A stretch of DNA of 64,000 nucleotides from Paenibacillus riograndensis SBR5 (lineage in GTDB: Bacteria > Bacillota > Bacilli > Paenibacillales > Paenibacillaceae). Below the pieces are notes generated by a model, which worked only from the letters and a program-made list of their open reading frames with translations, was not told the origin of the DNA and ran no database searches. The stretch's first letter is position 1; each line of letters begins with the position of its first letter. Position numbers and translations under genes: made by a program. Below, in pieces: positions 43,659-55,755 of the stretch. The stretch spans positions 5,873,187-5,937,186 of the forward strand of contig NZ_LN831776.1 in assembly GCF_000981585.1 (NCBI RefSeq), given 5' to 3'.

Positions 43659-44201
43659 ATGCATTCCTATTATCAAATGACTGCTCTGGAGAAGTGGACG
43701 GAGGATTTGTATGAACGGCTGGAGATCGTGAAGCCGGCACAAATATCAATTGCATACATTGCCGAGCGCCTGAATATCTGGGTTCATTATCTCGATGTGA
43801 GGAGTAAAGGGATTGAGGCCTCTGCCGGGATGTACAGCATGTTCATCGACAATCGGCTTCCTGAAGAACTGCAGCGCCTGGAATTCCTGCATGAGCTTTG
43901 CCACCTGCTCCGTCATGCCGGCAGCCATACACTGATGCCTGAGCAATTCACGCAAGCAGAGAAGGATGAATCGGAGCGGTTTATTTTGTATGCGGCCATG
44001 CCTTACTCTATGATCTCGAAGATGAGACTGCCCGAGCTGCGGGAAGATGCGATTCAGGAGCTTGCCGCAGTTTTTCAGGTCCCTTGCGAGCTGGCTCTGC
44101 AGCGGATTGACCAGATTCAGCGCCGGGTATTCCAGGGACAACTGATTGCCGTGATGGAGCGGAACGAGGACCGAAAATTAATCCACAGACATATTCGGTG
44201 A
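43659..44201 (+). CDS. ImmA/IrrE family metallopeptidase
   Basis: Protein of 180 residues starting at ATG 43659, six bases after GAGGTG (a GTG at 43650 overlaps that site and is less likely). The zinc-binding HExxH is in LEFLHELCHLLRHAG near residue 85, with the third ligand probably in EKDESERFILYAAMP. The C-terminal half is helical. ImmA-type proteins cleave phage-like repressors. An XRE repressor partner is usual, but none is adjacent here, so its target is open. Confidence 0.82.
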   Translation: MHSYYQMTALEKWTEDLYERLEIVKPAQISIAYIAERLNIWVHYLDVRSKGIEASAGMYSMFIDNRLPEELQRLEFLHELCHLLRHAGSHTLMPEQFTQAEKDESERFILYAAMPYSMISKMRLPELREDAIQELAAVFQVPCELALQRIDQIQRRVFQGQLIAVMERNEDRKLIHRHIR

Positions 44202-44284
44202 ATGCAGCGGGGATAATAATTCACATCATGCAGAGCTAGAGCCTCCAGACTAAAAGGCGAAATTTACCCGTAAGGGGGAGCAGT

Positions 44285-44446
44285 ATGGAAGCCATCCAAA
44301 TTATCCAGTTATTATTGACCCACCCGGATTACAGCGTGGACGCAGTACACCCCGAAATTCCGGATTTTGTCGGCATCGAAGCCATTGAAGTAGACCATGA
44401 AACCCAGACCTTCTCCATTCTATTGCAGGAGCCGCAAGATGATTGA
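44285..44446 (+). CDS. Small acidic hypothetical protein
   Basis: A 53-residue frame from ATG 44285 behind AAGGGGGAG: MEAIQIIQLLLTHPDYSVDA, then VHPEIPDFVGIEAIEVDHET and QTFSILLQEPQDD. A helix followed by beta strands is likely. No family recognised. A terminator follows 48 bases later. Confidence 0.6.
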   Translation: MEAIQIIQLLLTHPDYSVDAVHPEIPDFVGIEAIEVDHETQTFSILLQEPQDD

Positions 44447-44493
44447 TGTCTTGACTATAGGCCATACAATCTGACCGGCGAACCACAAAGTGA

Positions 44494-44526
44494 CCCTGCC
44501 GTAATCCGGCAGGGCCTATTATCTTT
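44494..44526 (+). terminator. Terminator after the 53-residue gene
   Basis: CCCTGCCG (44494-44501) pairs with CGGCAGGG (44507-44514) and is followed by a CCTATTATCTTTT tract. Confidence 0.7.
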
Positions 44527-44691
44527 TCCTCCGTCAATAGTTTGTCATATTTTATAACATAATTATGTTTTTGTTAGCTTAAATCTGTGTAAATAATACT
44601 ATAATCGCCAAACTCCAAATACTTTTTACATAATTATGCATTCGGTGTGATTATATATACCGCAAACAGCCAGACTAGGAGATGACAGCTT

Positions 44692-45081
44692 TTGAAAATA
44701 ACCCTTCCGCACGATGTCCCCCTGCACCTTTATATTCCGGTAGCCAAAGTATTTTACCCTTTCCCTATTTATTTTCTGCGCCTGGCCGCTCCCGTCCCCT
44801 ATGAAAAGAGCATCTCCAGAATCCTCAACTCATTGAACGAAAACAGCTATTCTTCCATTGATAAAGTGCAGAATGCCACGATTGGAGAACTGAGACAGGT
44901 TAGAAATTTCGGTGAAAAAGGACTTGCTATCCTTCTCGAACTCTTGCATACCTTATCCCGGCAGCCTGAATTAGTCCTCGAAACCGAAAAGCTTGATCAC
45001 AGCCTCCGTGCTGAACTGGATCATCTCAAGCAGGTGATGCCTGTAAAGTTGCAGCTGCTGGATATAGGGATTGAAGTGTAG
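44692..45081 (+). CDS. RNA polymerase alpha-CTD-like helix-hairpin-helix protein
   Basis: Protein of 129 residues starting at TTG 44692, nine bases after GGAGATG. Residues 40-85 resemble the C-terminal domain of the RNA polymerase alpha subunit: ISRILNSLNENSYSSIDKVQ, NATIGELRQVRNFGEKGLAI and LLELL, including the NFG(E)K hairpin that binds UP-element DNA and activators. The N-terminal 38 residues contain a hydrophobic stretch (YIPVAKVFYPFPIYFLRLA). Standalone alpha-CTD-like proteins occur in Firmicutes without a settled function. Monocistronic, after an AT-rich leader. Confidence 0.6.
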   Translation: MKITLPHDVPLHLYIPVAKVFYPFPIYFLRLAAPVPYEKSISRILNSLNENSYSSIDKVQNATIGELRQVRNFGEKGLAILLELLHTLSRQPELVLETEKLDHSLRAELDHLKQVMPVKLQLLDIGIEV

Positions 45082-45259
45082 GTATACGCGAAGAACAGTA
45101 ACGCCAAGCGTCATATCCGAAAAAGAAGCAGCATGGGCGCCACATTCCCGCTGGTAGCTGACATTTACAGCGGCTCGGACATCATAAGACGATGGGCTTT
45201 GCCATTTCTTTAAAACATTTCGTTCATGGTAACTCTTAAAAAACAATATTTTAGGTTCA

Positions 45260-45553
45260 TTAATTATCCTTTTTTAATCGCTGCGGTTCTTTAGGATCTA
45301 GCTGTGTCCAATCTGACGCATCTCTGTCTGTAAAAATGTATTTAGTATTAGGGTCATCAGCAAATATTACATACACAGGAAACTTCGGCATAGAACCAAA
45401 CTTTGCTTTAATACTCACTATATCAGATTCAGAGTACCCCTCTACAGTAATTAAATATGCTTTTAGGCTTTTTTCAAGTGAATTATATTTAAACTGAAGT
45501 GCTGCATAAATCCCAATAACCAGCAAAATGATAACCAATGCTGCGATGGTCAC
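45260..45553 (-). CDS. DUF3139 family membrane protein
   Basis: A small protein with one N-terminal membrane helix (AALVIILLVIGIYAALQF), then YLITVEGYSESDIVSIKAKF and FADDPNTKYIFTDRD typical of the DUF3139 group. The GTG at 45553 is 20 bases from the AGGAGG site. An ATT at 45565 would fit the spacing better and give KIRKFV at the N-terminus, so the start is uncertain. Function unknown. The 257 bases upstream hold no gene. Confidence 0.7.
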   Translation of the reverse strand: MTIAALVIILLVIGIYAALQFKYNSLEKSLKAYLITVEGYSESDIVSIKAKFGSMPKFPVYVIFADDPNTKYIFTDRDASDWTQLDPKEPQRLKKDN

Positions 45554-45773
45554 AAATTTTCTAATTTTAAAAGCACCTCCTGTAATAAAAAAAACAAATA
45601 ATTAACTTTCCATATACTTCTCAACAATAAACCTAATATAACATTTTCTTCAACTACGAAAGGTGAGTTTATAACCATTGATGGAGTAACAAATCCCCTA
45701 AGATCGGGGGTATTATTAACGTTCATCAAGTCTATTCCTTCACAAATACTAACTCCTGTATAGACATAAACAT

Positions 45774-45803
45774 AGCAAAAACCCCTTGCTAGGCAAGGGG
45801 TTT
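45774..45803 (-). terminator. Terminator of the tRNA pair
   Basis: AAACCCCTTGC (45779-45789) and GCAAGGGGTTT (45793-45803) form a perfect 11-bp stem, followed on the minus strand by TTTTTGC. It lies eight bases past the tRNA-Ile2 3' end. Confidence 0.85.
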
Positions 45804-45810
45804 AGTGAAG

Positions 45811-45884
45811 TGGGCCCTACAGGACTCGAACCTGTGACCAATCGGTTATGAGCCGACCGCTCTAACCAACTGAGCTAAGGGCCC
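45811..45884 (-). tRNA. tRNA-Ile2 (anticodon CAU, to be lysidinylated)
   Basis: A 74-base cloverleaf with acceptor GGGCCCT/AGGGCCC, anticodon loop CTCATAA, T loop GGTTCGAGTCC and no encoded CCA. The CAU anticodon together with the D-arm TTAGCTCAGTTGGTTAGAGC and stem GGTCGG/CCGATT resembles Firmicutes tRNA-Ile read as AUA after TilS modification. Automatic calls may label it Met. Confidence 0.85.
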
Positions 45885-45926
45885 GGATCTAGGATTCCGT
45901 ATATACAATGGCTGTCTGAGAAAATA

Positions 45927-46007
<81 letters not shown>

Positions 46008-46090
46008 TCAGTAATCATATTCAAACAGCGACAATAGATAATATACATCATATCCGGGTCAAAAGTCAAGGATGATTTTGGTTAATGGGT

Positions 46091-46255
46091 TCAGGGCAGG
46101 AAACGTACCCCATAACGGCCCTTGCGCGAACGGTATATTTCCACAAAACGCGGGTCATGGTAGCCGTAAATCCAGCCGTCCTGCTCCAGCCTTTTGGCCA
46201 GGCAGCCTGCTTGAAATCTTGTCCTGAACAGCTTCGCAAAGTAGATCCAATTCAT
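46091..46255 (-). CDS. Small hypothetical protein
   Basis: A 54-residue frame starting at ATG 46255 behind AGGAGAAGAGGGG: MNWIYFAKLFRTRFQAGCLA, then KRLEQDGWIYGYHDPRFVEI and YRSRKGRYGVRFLP. Rich in aromatic and basic residues, it resembles small basic proteins of unknown function. The good ribosome binding site and codon use support it. Confidence 0.6.
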   Translation of the reverse strand: MNWIYFAKLFRTRFQAGCLAKRLEQDGWIYGYHDPRFVEIYRSRKGRYGVRFLP

Positions 46256-46383
46256 CGTCCCCTCTTCTCCTTTTCACCAAGTGATGGCCTTCCGCTGTGA
46301 AGTTATTATACCCCGTTTCAGACGAAAACCTTAGGCCGAACCGGCAAGAGGGGCTGCCAAATTCTGTGTGGGTTTGCTTCAGA

Positions 46384-46415
46384 CTAAAAATCCCTCACTG
46401 CTAAAGTGAGGGATT
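46384..46415 (-). terminator. Terminator of the pyrimidine operon
   Basis: AATCCCTCACT (46389-46399) pairs with AGTGAGGGATT (46405-46415), with TTTTTAG after it on the minus strand, 31 bases past the pyrE stop. Confidence 0.85.
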
Positions 46416-46445
46416 CGTATACTTATATGTCTGTATCCTGGGTTT

Positions 46446-47093
46446 TTACTTCTGCACTCCAAACGATGCCGGATCTTTACGCCAGGATTGCAGCAGCTCC
46501 ACATCCGTGTCGGCGATGGTTCCCTGCCCCAGGGCTACATCAATTAGAGTGGTGTAGTTGGACAGGGTCTGCAGCGGCACACCTGCTGCCGCGAACGCTT
46601 CGGTGGCGCGGTCCAGCTCGTAGCTGAAAATAGCCAGCACGACCAGCGGAACGCCTCCCGCTTCCTGTACAGCCTGAGCGGCCTTGATAGAGCTGCCGCC
46701 GGTGGAGATCAGGTCCTCGATAATAATGACCTTCTGTCCCGGAGAGATCAGGCCCTCGATCTGGTTCTGCTTGCCGTGGCCTTTGGCCTTGTCGCGGATG
46801 TAAGCCATCGGCAGGTTCAGCTTGTCTGCTACCCAGGCCGCATGCGGGATGCCCGCAGTAGCTGTGCCTGCAATAACTTCAGCATCCGGGTAGGTGCTGG
46901 CGATTGTCTCGACGAAGGCGTCGGCGATGTAGCCCCGGACTTCTGGGAAGGACAGTGTCAGACGGTTATCACAGTAGATGGGTGATTTAATGCCGGAGGT
47001 CCAGGTAAAAGGGTCCTGCGGACGCAGCGCTACCGCACCGATCTTCAGCAGGTAACGGGCAATCTGTTCACTTTTATTCAATAACGGGCTCAT
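46446..47093 (-). CDS. pyrE: Orotate phosphoribosyltransferase
   Basis: PyrE, 215 residues, converts orotate and PRPP to orotidine 5'-phosphate. The PRPP-binding loop is KVIIIEDLISTGGSS near residue 125. The mobile catalytic loop is AYIRDKAKGHGKQNQIEG, and DPFTWTSGIKSPIYCDNR is the substrate-binding region. Its start overlaps the pyrF stop as ATGA, and it is the last gene of the pyr operon, followed by a terminator. Control is through the PyrR attenuator 9 kb upstream. Confidence 0.97.
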   Translation of the reverse strand: MSPLLNKSEQIARYLLKIGAVALRPQDPFTWTSGIKSPIYCDNRLTLSFPEVRGYIADAFVETIASTYPDAEVIAGTATAGIPHAAWVADKLNLPMAYIRDKAKGHGKQNQIEGLISPGQKVIIIEDLISTGGSSIKAAQAVQEAGGVPLVVLAIFSYELDRATEAFAAAGVPLQTLSNYTTLIDVALGQGTIADTDVELLQSWRKDPASFGVQK

Positions 47094-47869
47094 GCTTGGC
47101 TCATCTCCTCAATAATGGTAAGTGCGGCCTGGCGCGGATCTGCCGCCGCCGTAATCGGTCGTCCGACGACCAGGAAGTGGCTGCCCTGGCGAATCGCTTG
47201 ACCAGGTGTCATGACACGGGACTGGTCATCAAGGGAAGCTCCGGCAGGACGTATCCCAGGCGTCACTGTACGGAAGTCCGGGCCGCAGGCAGCAGCAATG
47301 ACTGCCGCTTCCTGCGGGGAGGCCACAACGCCGTGCAGGCCCGCCTCAGCCGCTAGCTTGGCATACCGCACAACGGTATCCGTTACCGTCCCGGATATGC
47401 CGATCTCACGGTTCATCATCTCCTGGCTGGTGCTTGTAAGCTGTGTGACTGCGATAATGAGCGGAATATGCAGCGACGGATGCAGGCTGACGGCCTTGGC
47501 CGCACCTTCGAGCGCAGCAGCCATCATCGCCGTTCCCCCGGCTGCGTGCACGTTGAACATATCCACGCCAAGCAGGGTCAGGCTCTCTGCCCCGCCGCGC
47601 ACGGTATTGGGGATATCATGCATTTTGACATCCAGAAAGACGGAGTAGCCGCGCGCCTTCAGCTCTCTGATGAAGCCAGGGCCTGCAGCATAAAACAGCT
47701 GCATGCCCACCTTCATATAACATGGAATGCCTTCCAGCTTATCGATTAGCAGGCTCGCCTGTTCCACATCCGGAACATCGAGGGCAACCATCAGCCGCCC
47801 GGCCATTTCCTCCCGCTTTTCAACTTGTGCAACCGTCTCATGCCCATGCTGCGTGGCAGTCTGCTCCAT
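47090..47869 (-). CDS. pyrF: Orotidine 5'-phosphate decarboxylase
   Basis: PyrF decarboxylates OMP to UMP, the last step of the pathway. The catalytic DxKxxD motif is VFLDVKMHDIPNTV. Other family parts are GRLMVALDVPD at the start of the barrel and GIRPAGASLDDQSRVMTPG at the phosphate site. I chose the ATG at 47869 (260 residues), eight bases after GGGAGAGG; upstream ATGs at 47893 and further give longer tails. About 20 extra N-terminal residues remain compared with Bacillus PyrF (239). pyrE overlaps by four bases. Confidence 0.95.
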   Translation of the reverse strand: MEQTATQHGHETVAQVEKREEMAGRLMVALDVPDVEQASLLIDKLEGIPCYMKVGMQLFYAAGPGFIRELKARGYSVFLDVKMHDIPNTVRGGAESLTLLGVDMFNVHAAGGTAMMAAALEGAAKAVSLHPSLHIPLIIAVTQLTSTSQEMMNREIGISGTVTDTVVRYAKLAAEAGLHGVVASPQEAAVIAAACGPDFRTVTPGIRPAGASLDDQSRVMTPGQAIRQGSHFLVVGRPITAAADPRQAALTIIEEMSQA

Positions 47870-48051
47870 TTGCCGATCCTCTCCCTTTGTCATCGATCCA
47901 ACGCTCCTTGCCATGCGGTACACCGCATGTTCTATTTTCGCATAAGGATATGTTCTGTCAGGGATTTTGTCCCCGGGCACAGCGGAACGGTCTGCGCTAA
48001 CGCAAACCGTCCCTGTAGCCACCCCATAAGGCAGCCTGGTTCATTTCATAA

Positions 48052-51000
48052 TTATTGTCCGACAAAAGCGGGCATCGACTGCGACGAGAAGTTAATCGTC
48101 TGAAGCATTCTCAGCAGTGCAGTTACGGTATCGAGCGAAGTCATACATACGACGCCGTTCTCTACCGCTTCACGGCGGATGCGGAAGCCGTCGCGCTCCG
48201 GTGTTTTGCCTTTGGTCAGGGTATTGAAGACGAAGTTGGCTTGACCGCTGCGAATCAGATCGAGGATGGTCGGCTCTCCCTCATCCAGCTTATTGACGTT
48301 CATCACGTTCAGGCCCGCTTGTTCAAGCGCAAGCGCCGTGCCGCCGGTGGCAATGATTTTGTAGCCCATGGCGTGGAAGCCCTTCATCAGCTCTACGGCT
48401 TCAGCCTTGTCTTTGTCCGCAACCGTTACGATGATGGCTCCGGTGGTTGGAATTTTCATGCCTGCCCCGATCAGCCCTTTGTAGAGGGCTTTGGCATACA
48501 ATTTATCGCGGCCCATAACCTCGCCGGTCGATTTCATTTCCGGTCCGAGTGTAGGCTCTACTCTGCGCAGCTTGGCAAAAGAGAACACCGGCACTTTGAC
48601 CGAAACATAGTCGCTCTCCGGCCACAGGCCTTCAGTGTAACCTTCCTCTTTCAGCTTGCCGCCGAGAATGGTTTTGGTGGCCAGATGGGCCATAGGAATG
48701 CCGGTCACCTTGCTGAGGAAAGGAACCGTACGCGAGGAGCGCGGGTTGACCTCGATGACATACACTTCATTTTGATAAATGACAAACTGGATATTCACCA
48801 GCCCGACCGTTTTCAGTTCTTTGGCGATCTTGATCGTGATGTCAGCGATCTTCTGCTTCAGGCCTTCATCCAGATACTGCGGAGGATATACGGCGATGGA
48901 GTCACCGGAGTGAACCCCTGCGCGCTCAACATGCTCCATGATACCCGGGATGACTACCGTCTCGCCGTCGCAGATGGCATCGACTTCAACCTCTTTGCCC
49001 AGCATGTAACGGTCGATCAGCACCGGATGCTCCGGATTGACCTTCACTGCTTCAGCCATGTAGCTCAGCAGCTCCGTATCATTGTACACGATCTCCATGG
49101 CACGGCCGCCCAGCACGTAGGAAGGACGTACCAGAACCGGATAGCCGAGCGATTGAGCAGTTTCTACCGCTTCATCGATGTTGATGACCGTTTTGCCCTT
49201 CGGTTGGGCGATATCCAGACGGGCCAGCAGGGCTTCGAACTTCTTGCGGTCCTCGGCTTCATCGATGCTGTCCAGGCTGGTGCCCAGAATATTCACGCCG
49301 GCCGCAGCCAGCGGTGCAGCCAGGTTAATCGCCGTCTGGCCGCCGAATTGGACGATGACCCCGATTGGATTTTCCTGGGCAATAACATTCATGACATCCT
49401 CAAAGAACAGCGGTTCAAAGTACAACCGGTCCGAGGTATTGAAGTCCGTAGAAACTGTCTCCGGATTGTTATTGATAATTACAGCTTCATAGCCGGCTTT
49501 TTGAATCGCCCAAACCGCATGAACCGTAGAATAGTCGAATTCGATGCCCTGGCCGATGCGGATCGGACCGGAGCCCAGCACGATTACTTTCTGCTTATCG
49601 GAATGAATAACCTCGTTCTCGGTTTCATAGGTCGAGTAATAGTATGGCGTAGAGGCTTCGAATTCAGCGGCGCAGGTATCCACCATTTTGAATACCGGGA
49701 CCAGCCCCTGCTGCAGACGCAGCACGCGCACCTCGGATTCCTTCGTCTGCTCAAGGCCAGGACGGCCTTCAGCGCGGATCTCGGCAATCGCACGGTCAGT
49801 GAAACCCTTGCGCTTCGCCTGATAGAGTGTTTCCGGCGACAGTGTCGCTTCGCTGCGGATCACCTCTTCAAAGTTCACCAGGCCTTCGATCTTGGAGAGG
49901 AACCACCAGTCCACGCTGGTAATATCCTGAATCTCCTGCAGGCCGTAACCACGGCGGAACGCTTCAGCAATCAGGAACAGGCGCTCATCATCCGCCTTGG
50001 CAAGTCTTGTGCGCAGCACACTGTCTTCCAGCTGCTCTGCGCCAGGAAGCTTGAAGCGGTGAATGCCGATTTCCAGGGAACGGATCGCCTTGTGAATCGA
50101 CTCTTCGAAGGTACGGCCAATCGCCATGACCTCACCGGTTGCTTTCATCTGCGTGCCCAGCTTGCGGTTCGCATAGATGAACTTGTCAAACGGCCAGCGC
50201 GGAATTTTGCTGACGATATAGTCCAGTGTCGGCTCGAAGCAGGCATACGTCTGGCCGGTAACCGGATTGACGATTTCATCCAGCGTGTAGCCCAGGGCGA
50301 TTTTGGCCGCCATCTTGGCAATCGGATAACCGGTCGCCTTCGACGCCAGCGCCGAGGAACGGCTGACACGCGGGTTCACTTCAATCACATAATACTGATA
50401 GCTCTGCGGGTCGAGCGCGAACTGCACATTGCAGCCGCCTTCGATGTTCAGTGCACGGATGATCTTCAAGGAGGCGCTGCGCAGCATCTGGTACTCACGG
50501 TCAGACAAGGTCTGGCTTGGCGCTACGACAATACTGTCGCCTGTGTGTACGCCAACCGGGTCAAAGTTCTCCATGTTGCAGACCACGATACAGTTGTCGT
50601 TCGCGTCGCGCATCACCTCATATTCGACTTCCTTCATGCCGGCGATGCTCTTCTCCACCAGACATTGGCCGATCGGACTGTACCGGATACCTGCTTTGAC
50701 GGTTTCGCGCAGCTCTTCCTCGTTGTCGCAAATCCCGCCGCCCGTCCCACCCAGCGTGTACGCAGGGCGGACGATCAGCGGGTAGCCGATCCCGGCTGCG
50801 AAGCCCATGGCTTCCTCCACACTGGTGATGATCGTGCTCTCCGGCACCGGCTGCTCCAGCTCGCGCATCAGCTCGCGGAACAAATCGCGGTCCTCCGCCT
50901 TCTCGATGGATCCCAGCTGTGTACCCAGCAGCTTCACGTTCTCCTGCTCCAGCACGCCTGCGCGGGCCAGCTCCACAGCCATGTTCAGTCCGGTCTGTCC

Positions 51001-51273
51001 GCCCAGAGTTGGCAGCAGTCCATCGGGACGCTCTTGGCGGATAATCCCGGTCACAAATTCAAGGGTGATCGGCTCGATGTATACCTTGTCGGCCATATTG
51101 GTATCGGTCATGATGGTAGCCGGGTTGCTGTTGATCAGCACAACCTCCACGCCTTCTTCTTTCAGCGCCTGGCAGGCCTGGGTTCCGGCATAGTCGAACT
51201 CGGCAGCCTGGCCGATGACGATCGGGCCGGAGCCGATGACGAGGATTTTCTTAAGCTTTTCGTTCTTTGGCAT
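48052..51273 (-). CDS. carB: Carbamoyl-phosphate synthase large subunit
   Basis: Ammonia-using large subunit, 1073 residues, the usual full length. Two ATP-grasp halves are visible ([22 protein letters not shown] at the N-terminus and [20 protein letters not shown] near residue 555), each with the [18 protein letters not shown] loops. The C-terminal methylglyoxal-synthase-like allosteric domain (about 930-1073) begins with [10 protein letters not shown] and would bind UMP. It forms a complex with the product of carA, whose stop is one base before this start. Confidence 0.97.
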   Translation of the reverse strand: MPKNEKLKKILVIGSGPIVIGQAAEFDYAGTQACQALKEEGVEVVLINSNPATIMTDTNMADKVYIEPITLEFVTGIIRQERPDGLLPTLGGQTGLNMAVELARAGVLEQENVKLLGTQLGSIEKAEDRDLFRELMRELEQPVPESTIITSVEEAMGFAAGIGYPLIVRPAYTLGGTGGGICDNEEELRETVKAGIRYSPIGQCLVEKSIAGMKEVEYEVMRDANDNCIVVCNMENFDPVGVHTGDSIVVAPSQTLSDREYQMLRSASLKIIRALNIEGGCNVQFALDPQSYQYYVIEVNPRVSRSSALASKATGYPIAKMAAKIALGYTLDEIVNPVTGQTYACFEPTLDYIVSKIPRWPFDKFIYANRKLGTQMKATGEVMAIGRTFEESIHKAIRSLEIGIHRFKLPGAEQLEDSVLRTRLAKADDERLFLIAEAFRRGYGLQEIQDITSVDWWFLSKIEGLVNFEEVIRSEATLSPETLYQAKRKGFTDRAIAEIRAEGRPGLEQTKESEVRVLRLQQGLVPVFKMVDTCAAEFEASTPYYYSTYETENEVIHSDKQKVIVLGSGPIRIGQGIEFDYSTVHAVWAIQKAGYEAVIINNNPETVSTDFNTSDRLYFEPLFFEDVMNVIAQENPIGVIVQFGGQTAINLAAPLAAAGVNILGTSLDSIDEAEDRKKFEALLARLDIAQPKGKTVINIDEAVETAQSLGYPVLVRPSYVLGGRAMEIVYNDTELLSYMAEAVKVNPEHPVLIDRYMLGKEVEVDAICDGETVVIPGIMEHVERAGVHSGDSIAVYPPQYLDEGLKQKIADITIKIAKELKTVGLVNIQFVIYQNEVYVIEVNPRSSRTVPFLSKVTGIPMAHLATKTILGGKLKEEGYTEGLWPESDYVSVKVPVFSFAKLRRVEPTLGPEMKSTGEVMGRDKLYAKALYKGLIGAGMKIPTTGAIIVTVADKDKAEAVELMKGFHAMGYKIIATGGTALALEQAGLNVMNVNKLDEGEPTILDLIRSGQANFVFNTLTKGKTPERDGFRIRREAVENGVVCMTSLDTVTALLRMLQTINFSSQSMPAFVGQ

Positions 51274-51274
51274 G

Positions 51275-52453
51275 TTATAGCGCTCCTTTCACGGCTTCGA
51301 GCTGCGGTGTAATAGTTAGTTCCGTGATTCTGGCGTTGGCCGCAAGCTGCGCCTGGCGCGAGCCTGCCGGTGTCTTGGCCTTGTGATCGGCAATCATTTG
51401 CAGGAAACGGTCGAACAAATAGCTGCTGTCATGCGGTCCCGGCGCCGCTTCCGGATGGTATTGCACCGAAAATGCGGGGTAACGGGTATGCTTCAGTCCT
51501 TCAACGGTCTTATCATTGTTGTTGATATGTGTCACTTCCAGGTCGGTCTTCCGCACAGACTCCTCGTTAACCGTGTAGCCATGGTTCTGGGAGGTGATGA
51601 AGCAGCGCCCGCTTTCGAGTTCTTTTACCGGATGGTTGCCGCCGCGGTGGCCGAATTTAAGCTTCTCCGTATCCGCACCGCAAGCCAGTGCGAACAATTG
51701 ATGCCCCAGGCAGATGCCGAAGATCGGATATTCGCCGAGCAGCTCGGAGATCGTCTTTACGGCGTAAGGCACATCCTTCGGGTCCCCGGGGCCGTTGGAG
51801 AGCTGAATGCCGTCGGGATTAAGGCGGCGGATCTCATCTGCGGTCACGTCATGCGGCACAACAACCACATCGCAGCCGCGGTTATTCAGTTCACGCAGGA
51901 TGCCGGTTTTGGCGCCGTAATCGACAAGCACGATCCGCTCCTTGTTGCCAGGGCTGTTATAGGCTGCCGTAGTAGAGGTGCGGGCCACCTGGTTGCGCAG
52001 CTCTTCAATGGTCGTATCCCCCATCATTTCCATGAGCTCTTCCACACGCTTATTGGAGGTGGTAAGGATCGCCTTCATGGTGCCGTAATGGCGGATAATG
52101 CGGGTGAGCATCCGGGTATCAATTTCGCTGATTCCGGGAATGCCATATTCCTTCAGCAAATCGTCTACGCTGTATTCAGCGCGCCAGTTGCTCGGCACCG
52201 CCTCATGGCGGCGCACGACAAAGCCGTGCACGAATGGGCGCACAGATTCGAAATCATCGCGGGTGATGCCGTAGTTTCCGATCAGGGGGTAAGTCATGGT
52301 CACGATCTGGCCGCAGTAGGAAGGGTCCGACAGCACCTCCTGATAACCCGTAATCCCTGTGTTAAAAACAACCTCGCCCGTCTTCTCGCCTTCCGCACCA
52401 AATGCGGTGCCAGTGAACAGCGTTCCGTCCTGAAGCAGCAATCTCGCCTGCAT
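51275..52453 (-). CDS. carA: Carbamoyl-phosphate synthase small subunit (glutaminase)
   Basis: Glutamine-hydrolysing subunit of 392 residues that feeds ammonia to CarB. The N-terminal CPSase domain starts with [20 protein letters not shown]. The class I amidotransferase domain has the nucleophile elbow [16 protein letters not shown] and the catalytic His-Glu in [15 protein letters not shown] after GAAGGAGTGG. The order pyrC-carA-carB in one operon is as in other Bacillales. Confidence 0.97.
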   Translation of the reverse strand: MQARLLLQDGTLFTGTAFGAEGEKTGEVVFNTGITGYQEVLSDPSYCGQIVTMTYPLIGNYGITRDDFESVRPFVHGFVVRRHEAVPSNWRAEYSVDDLLKEYGIPGISEIDTRMLTRIIRHYGTMKAILTTSNKRVEELMEMMGDTTIEELRNQVARTSTTAAYNSPGNKERIVLVDYGAKTGILRELNNRGCDVVVVPHDVTADEIRRLNPDGIQLSNGPGDPKDVPYAVKTISELLGEYPIFGICLGHQLFALACGADTEKLKFGHRGGNHPVKELESGRCFITSQNHGYTVNEESVRKTDLEVTHINNNDKTVEGLKHTRYPAFSVQYHPEAAPGPHDSSYLFDRFLQMIADHKAKTPAGSRQAQLAANARITELTITPQLEAVKGAL

Positions 52454-52588
52454 TTCCTTCCACTCCTTCTGGTTTCTGTAGTCTGGTTCTTATGTCTGGC
52501 CTCAATTAACCGGAGCAGGCGCACGAAAACGCCGCCGTATGTCAACCTGCCCCATACAGCCGGCAGCTTCGTCCTACCCGTCCGTCCG

Positions 52589-53863
52589 TTATTCTTCAGT
52601 CCATACAGCTGTGCCGTTTACCCATGTTTTGACCGGCCAGCCTTTAAGCTTCCATCCGCCAAAAGGTGTATTGCGTCCTTTGCTGGCAAACGAAGCGGGA
52701 TCAACTTCCTTTTCTTCCGTAAGATCAATCAGTGTCAGGTCCGCAGGCAGCCCAACCGTGAGGCTGCCTGTATTCAGCCGGAATACCCGGGCCGGATCAG
52801 CCGTCATGCGCTGTACCAGCAGCGACAGGTCCCATTTGCCGGTTGCCACAAAAGCGGTATACAGCAGCGGGAACGCTGTCTCAAAGCCCACGATGCCGAA
52901 TGGCGCAAGCTGCATGCCTTTGGCTTTTTCTTCTTCGCTGTGCGGTGCATGATCGGTAACGATGATATCGATTGTACCGTCCAGGAGCCCGGCGATGCAG
53001 GCCTCCACATCGCGGCGCGAGCGCAGCGGCGGGTTCATTTTCCAATTGGCGTCCAGCCCCGGAATGTCTTCTTCCGAGAGCAGCAGATGATGCGGGCATA
53101 CCTCCGCGGTCACCTTGATGCCGATCTCCTTCGCCTGGCGGATCAGCCGAACAGATTGTTCTGTGCTGACATGGCAGACATGATAGTGTACCCCGGTTGC
53201 CTCAGCGAGCAGAATATCACGTCCGACATGAATGGCCTCTGATTCATTCGGAATCCCCCTCAATCCATGCTTGGCGGCAAAAGTACCTTCGGCTACCGCG
53301 CAGCCTTCCACCAGCGAGTTGTCTTCACAGTGGGCAATCACCGGCATATCCAGCCCTGCCGCGATCTTCATCGCATCCTTCATCATCTGGGCGCTCTGTA
53401 CACCCACACCGTCATCCGTGAAGCCAATCGCTCCAGCCTCTTTCAAGGCGGCAAAATCAGTCAGCTCGCGTCCCAGCTCATTCTTCGTAATGGCTGCATA
53501 GGGCAGCACCTTCACCAGTCCGGCTTCAGCGGCTTTATCCTTCACGAACTGTACAATTTCCGGACTGTCCGTTACAGGGCGGGTATTCGGCATGCAGGCG
53601 ATTGTAGTGAATCCGCCTTTTGCTGCTGAACGTGCTCCAGTTTCGATGGTTTCCTTATGCTCAAAACCTGGCTCGCGCAGATGCACATGCATATCGATCA
53701 GCCCCGGAATCAGCAGCTTTCCTTCCGCTTCAACAATCTCTCCGGCTTCATCCACAGCCTCGCTGCCGTCCTTGATTGCGGAGATAATTCCATCCTGCAC
53801 CACGATATGTTTGCGCTCTAGCACGCCTTCCCCATTCAATACACTGGCGTTCTTGATGATCAC
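52589..53863 (-). CDS. pyrC: Dihydroorotase
   Basis: Cyclic amidohydrolase of 424 residues that forms dihydroorotate from carbamoyl aspartate. Zinc motifs: GLIDMHVHLREPG (HxH), CEDNSL after VIAH, YHVCHVST and VTDHAPHS (catalytic Asp). Translation most likely starts at GTG 53863, ten bases after AAAGGAG; a longer in-frame extension into the pyrB region has no such site. The 109-base gap to pyrB and the 135-base gap to carA contain nothing obvious. Confidence 0.95.
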   Translation of the reverse strand: MIIKNASVLNGEGVLERKHIVVQDGIISAIKDGSEAVDEAGEIVEAEGKLLIPGLIDMHVHLREPGFEHKETIETGARSAAKGGFTTIACMPNTRPVTDSPEIVQFVKDKAAEAGLVKVLPYAAITKNELGRELTDFAALKEAGAIGFTDDGVGVQSAQMMKDAMKIAAGLDMPVIAHCEDNSLVEGCAVAEGTFAAKHGLRGIPNESEAIHVGRDILLAEATGVHYHVCHVSTEQSVRLIRQAKEIGIKVTAEVCPHHLLLSEEDIPGLDANWKMNPPLRSRRDVEACIAGLLDGTIDIIVTDHAPHSEEEKAKGMQLAPFGIVGFETAFPLLYTAFVATGKWDLSLLVQRMTADPARVFRLNTGSLTVGLPADLTLIDLTEEKEVDPASFASKGRNTPFGGWKLKGWPVKTWVNGTAVWTEE

Positions 53864-53972
53864 GGTTATGATTCTCCTTTTACCCGCAGGCGTTCGGCCG
53901 CGAGCTCTGTAGTTATTATATAATAAAAATTCATCTTTGTGTATAATTATTAAATAGATTGTGTCAGGTTTT

Positions 53973-55680
<1,708 letters not shown>

Positions 55681-55755
55681 CGCATATTCAACTACGAGAA
55701 TTATGACAGATGTTGCGGCGGGTGTCAAATAGGGGAGTGAACAAAAAAACTGTTG

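Noticed and set aside
48055..51312. Very long open frame (over 1,000 codons) on the plus strand antisense to carB
   Set aside because: It mirrors carB codon structure in a GC-rich gene; the minus-strand product has every CarB motif. Similar mirror frames lie opposite carA/pyrC and ileS.
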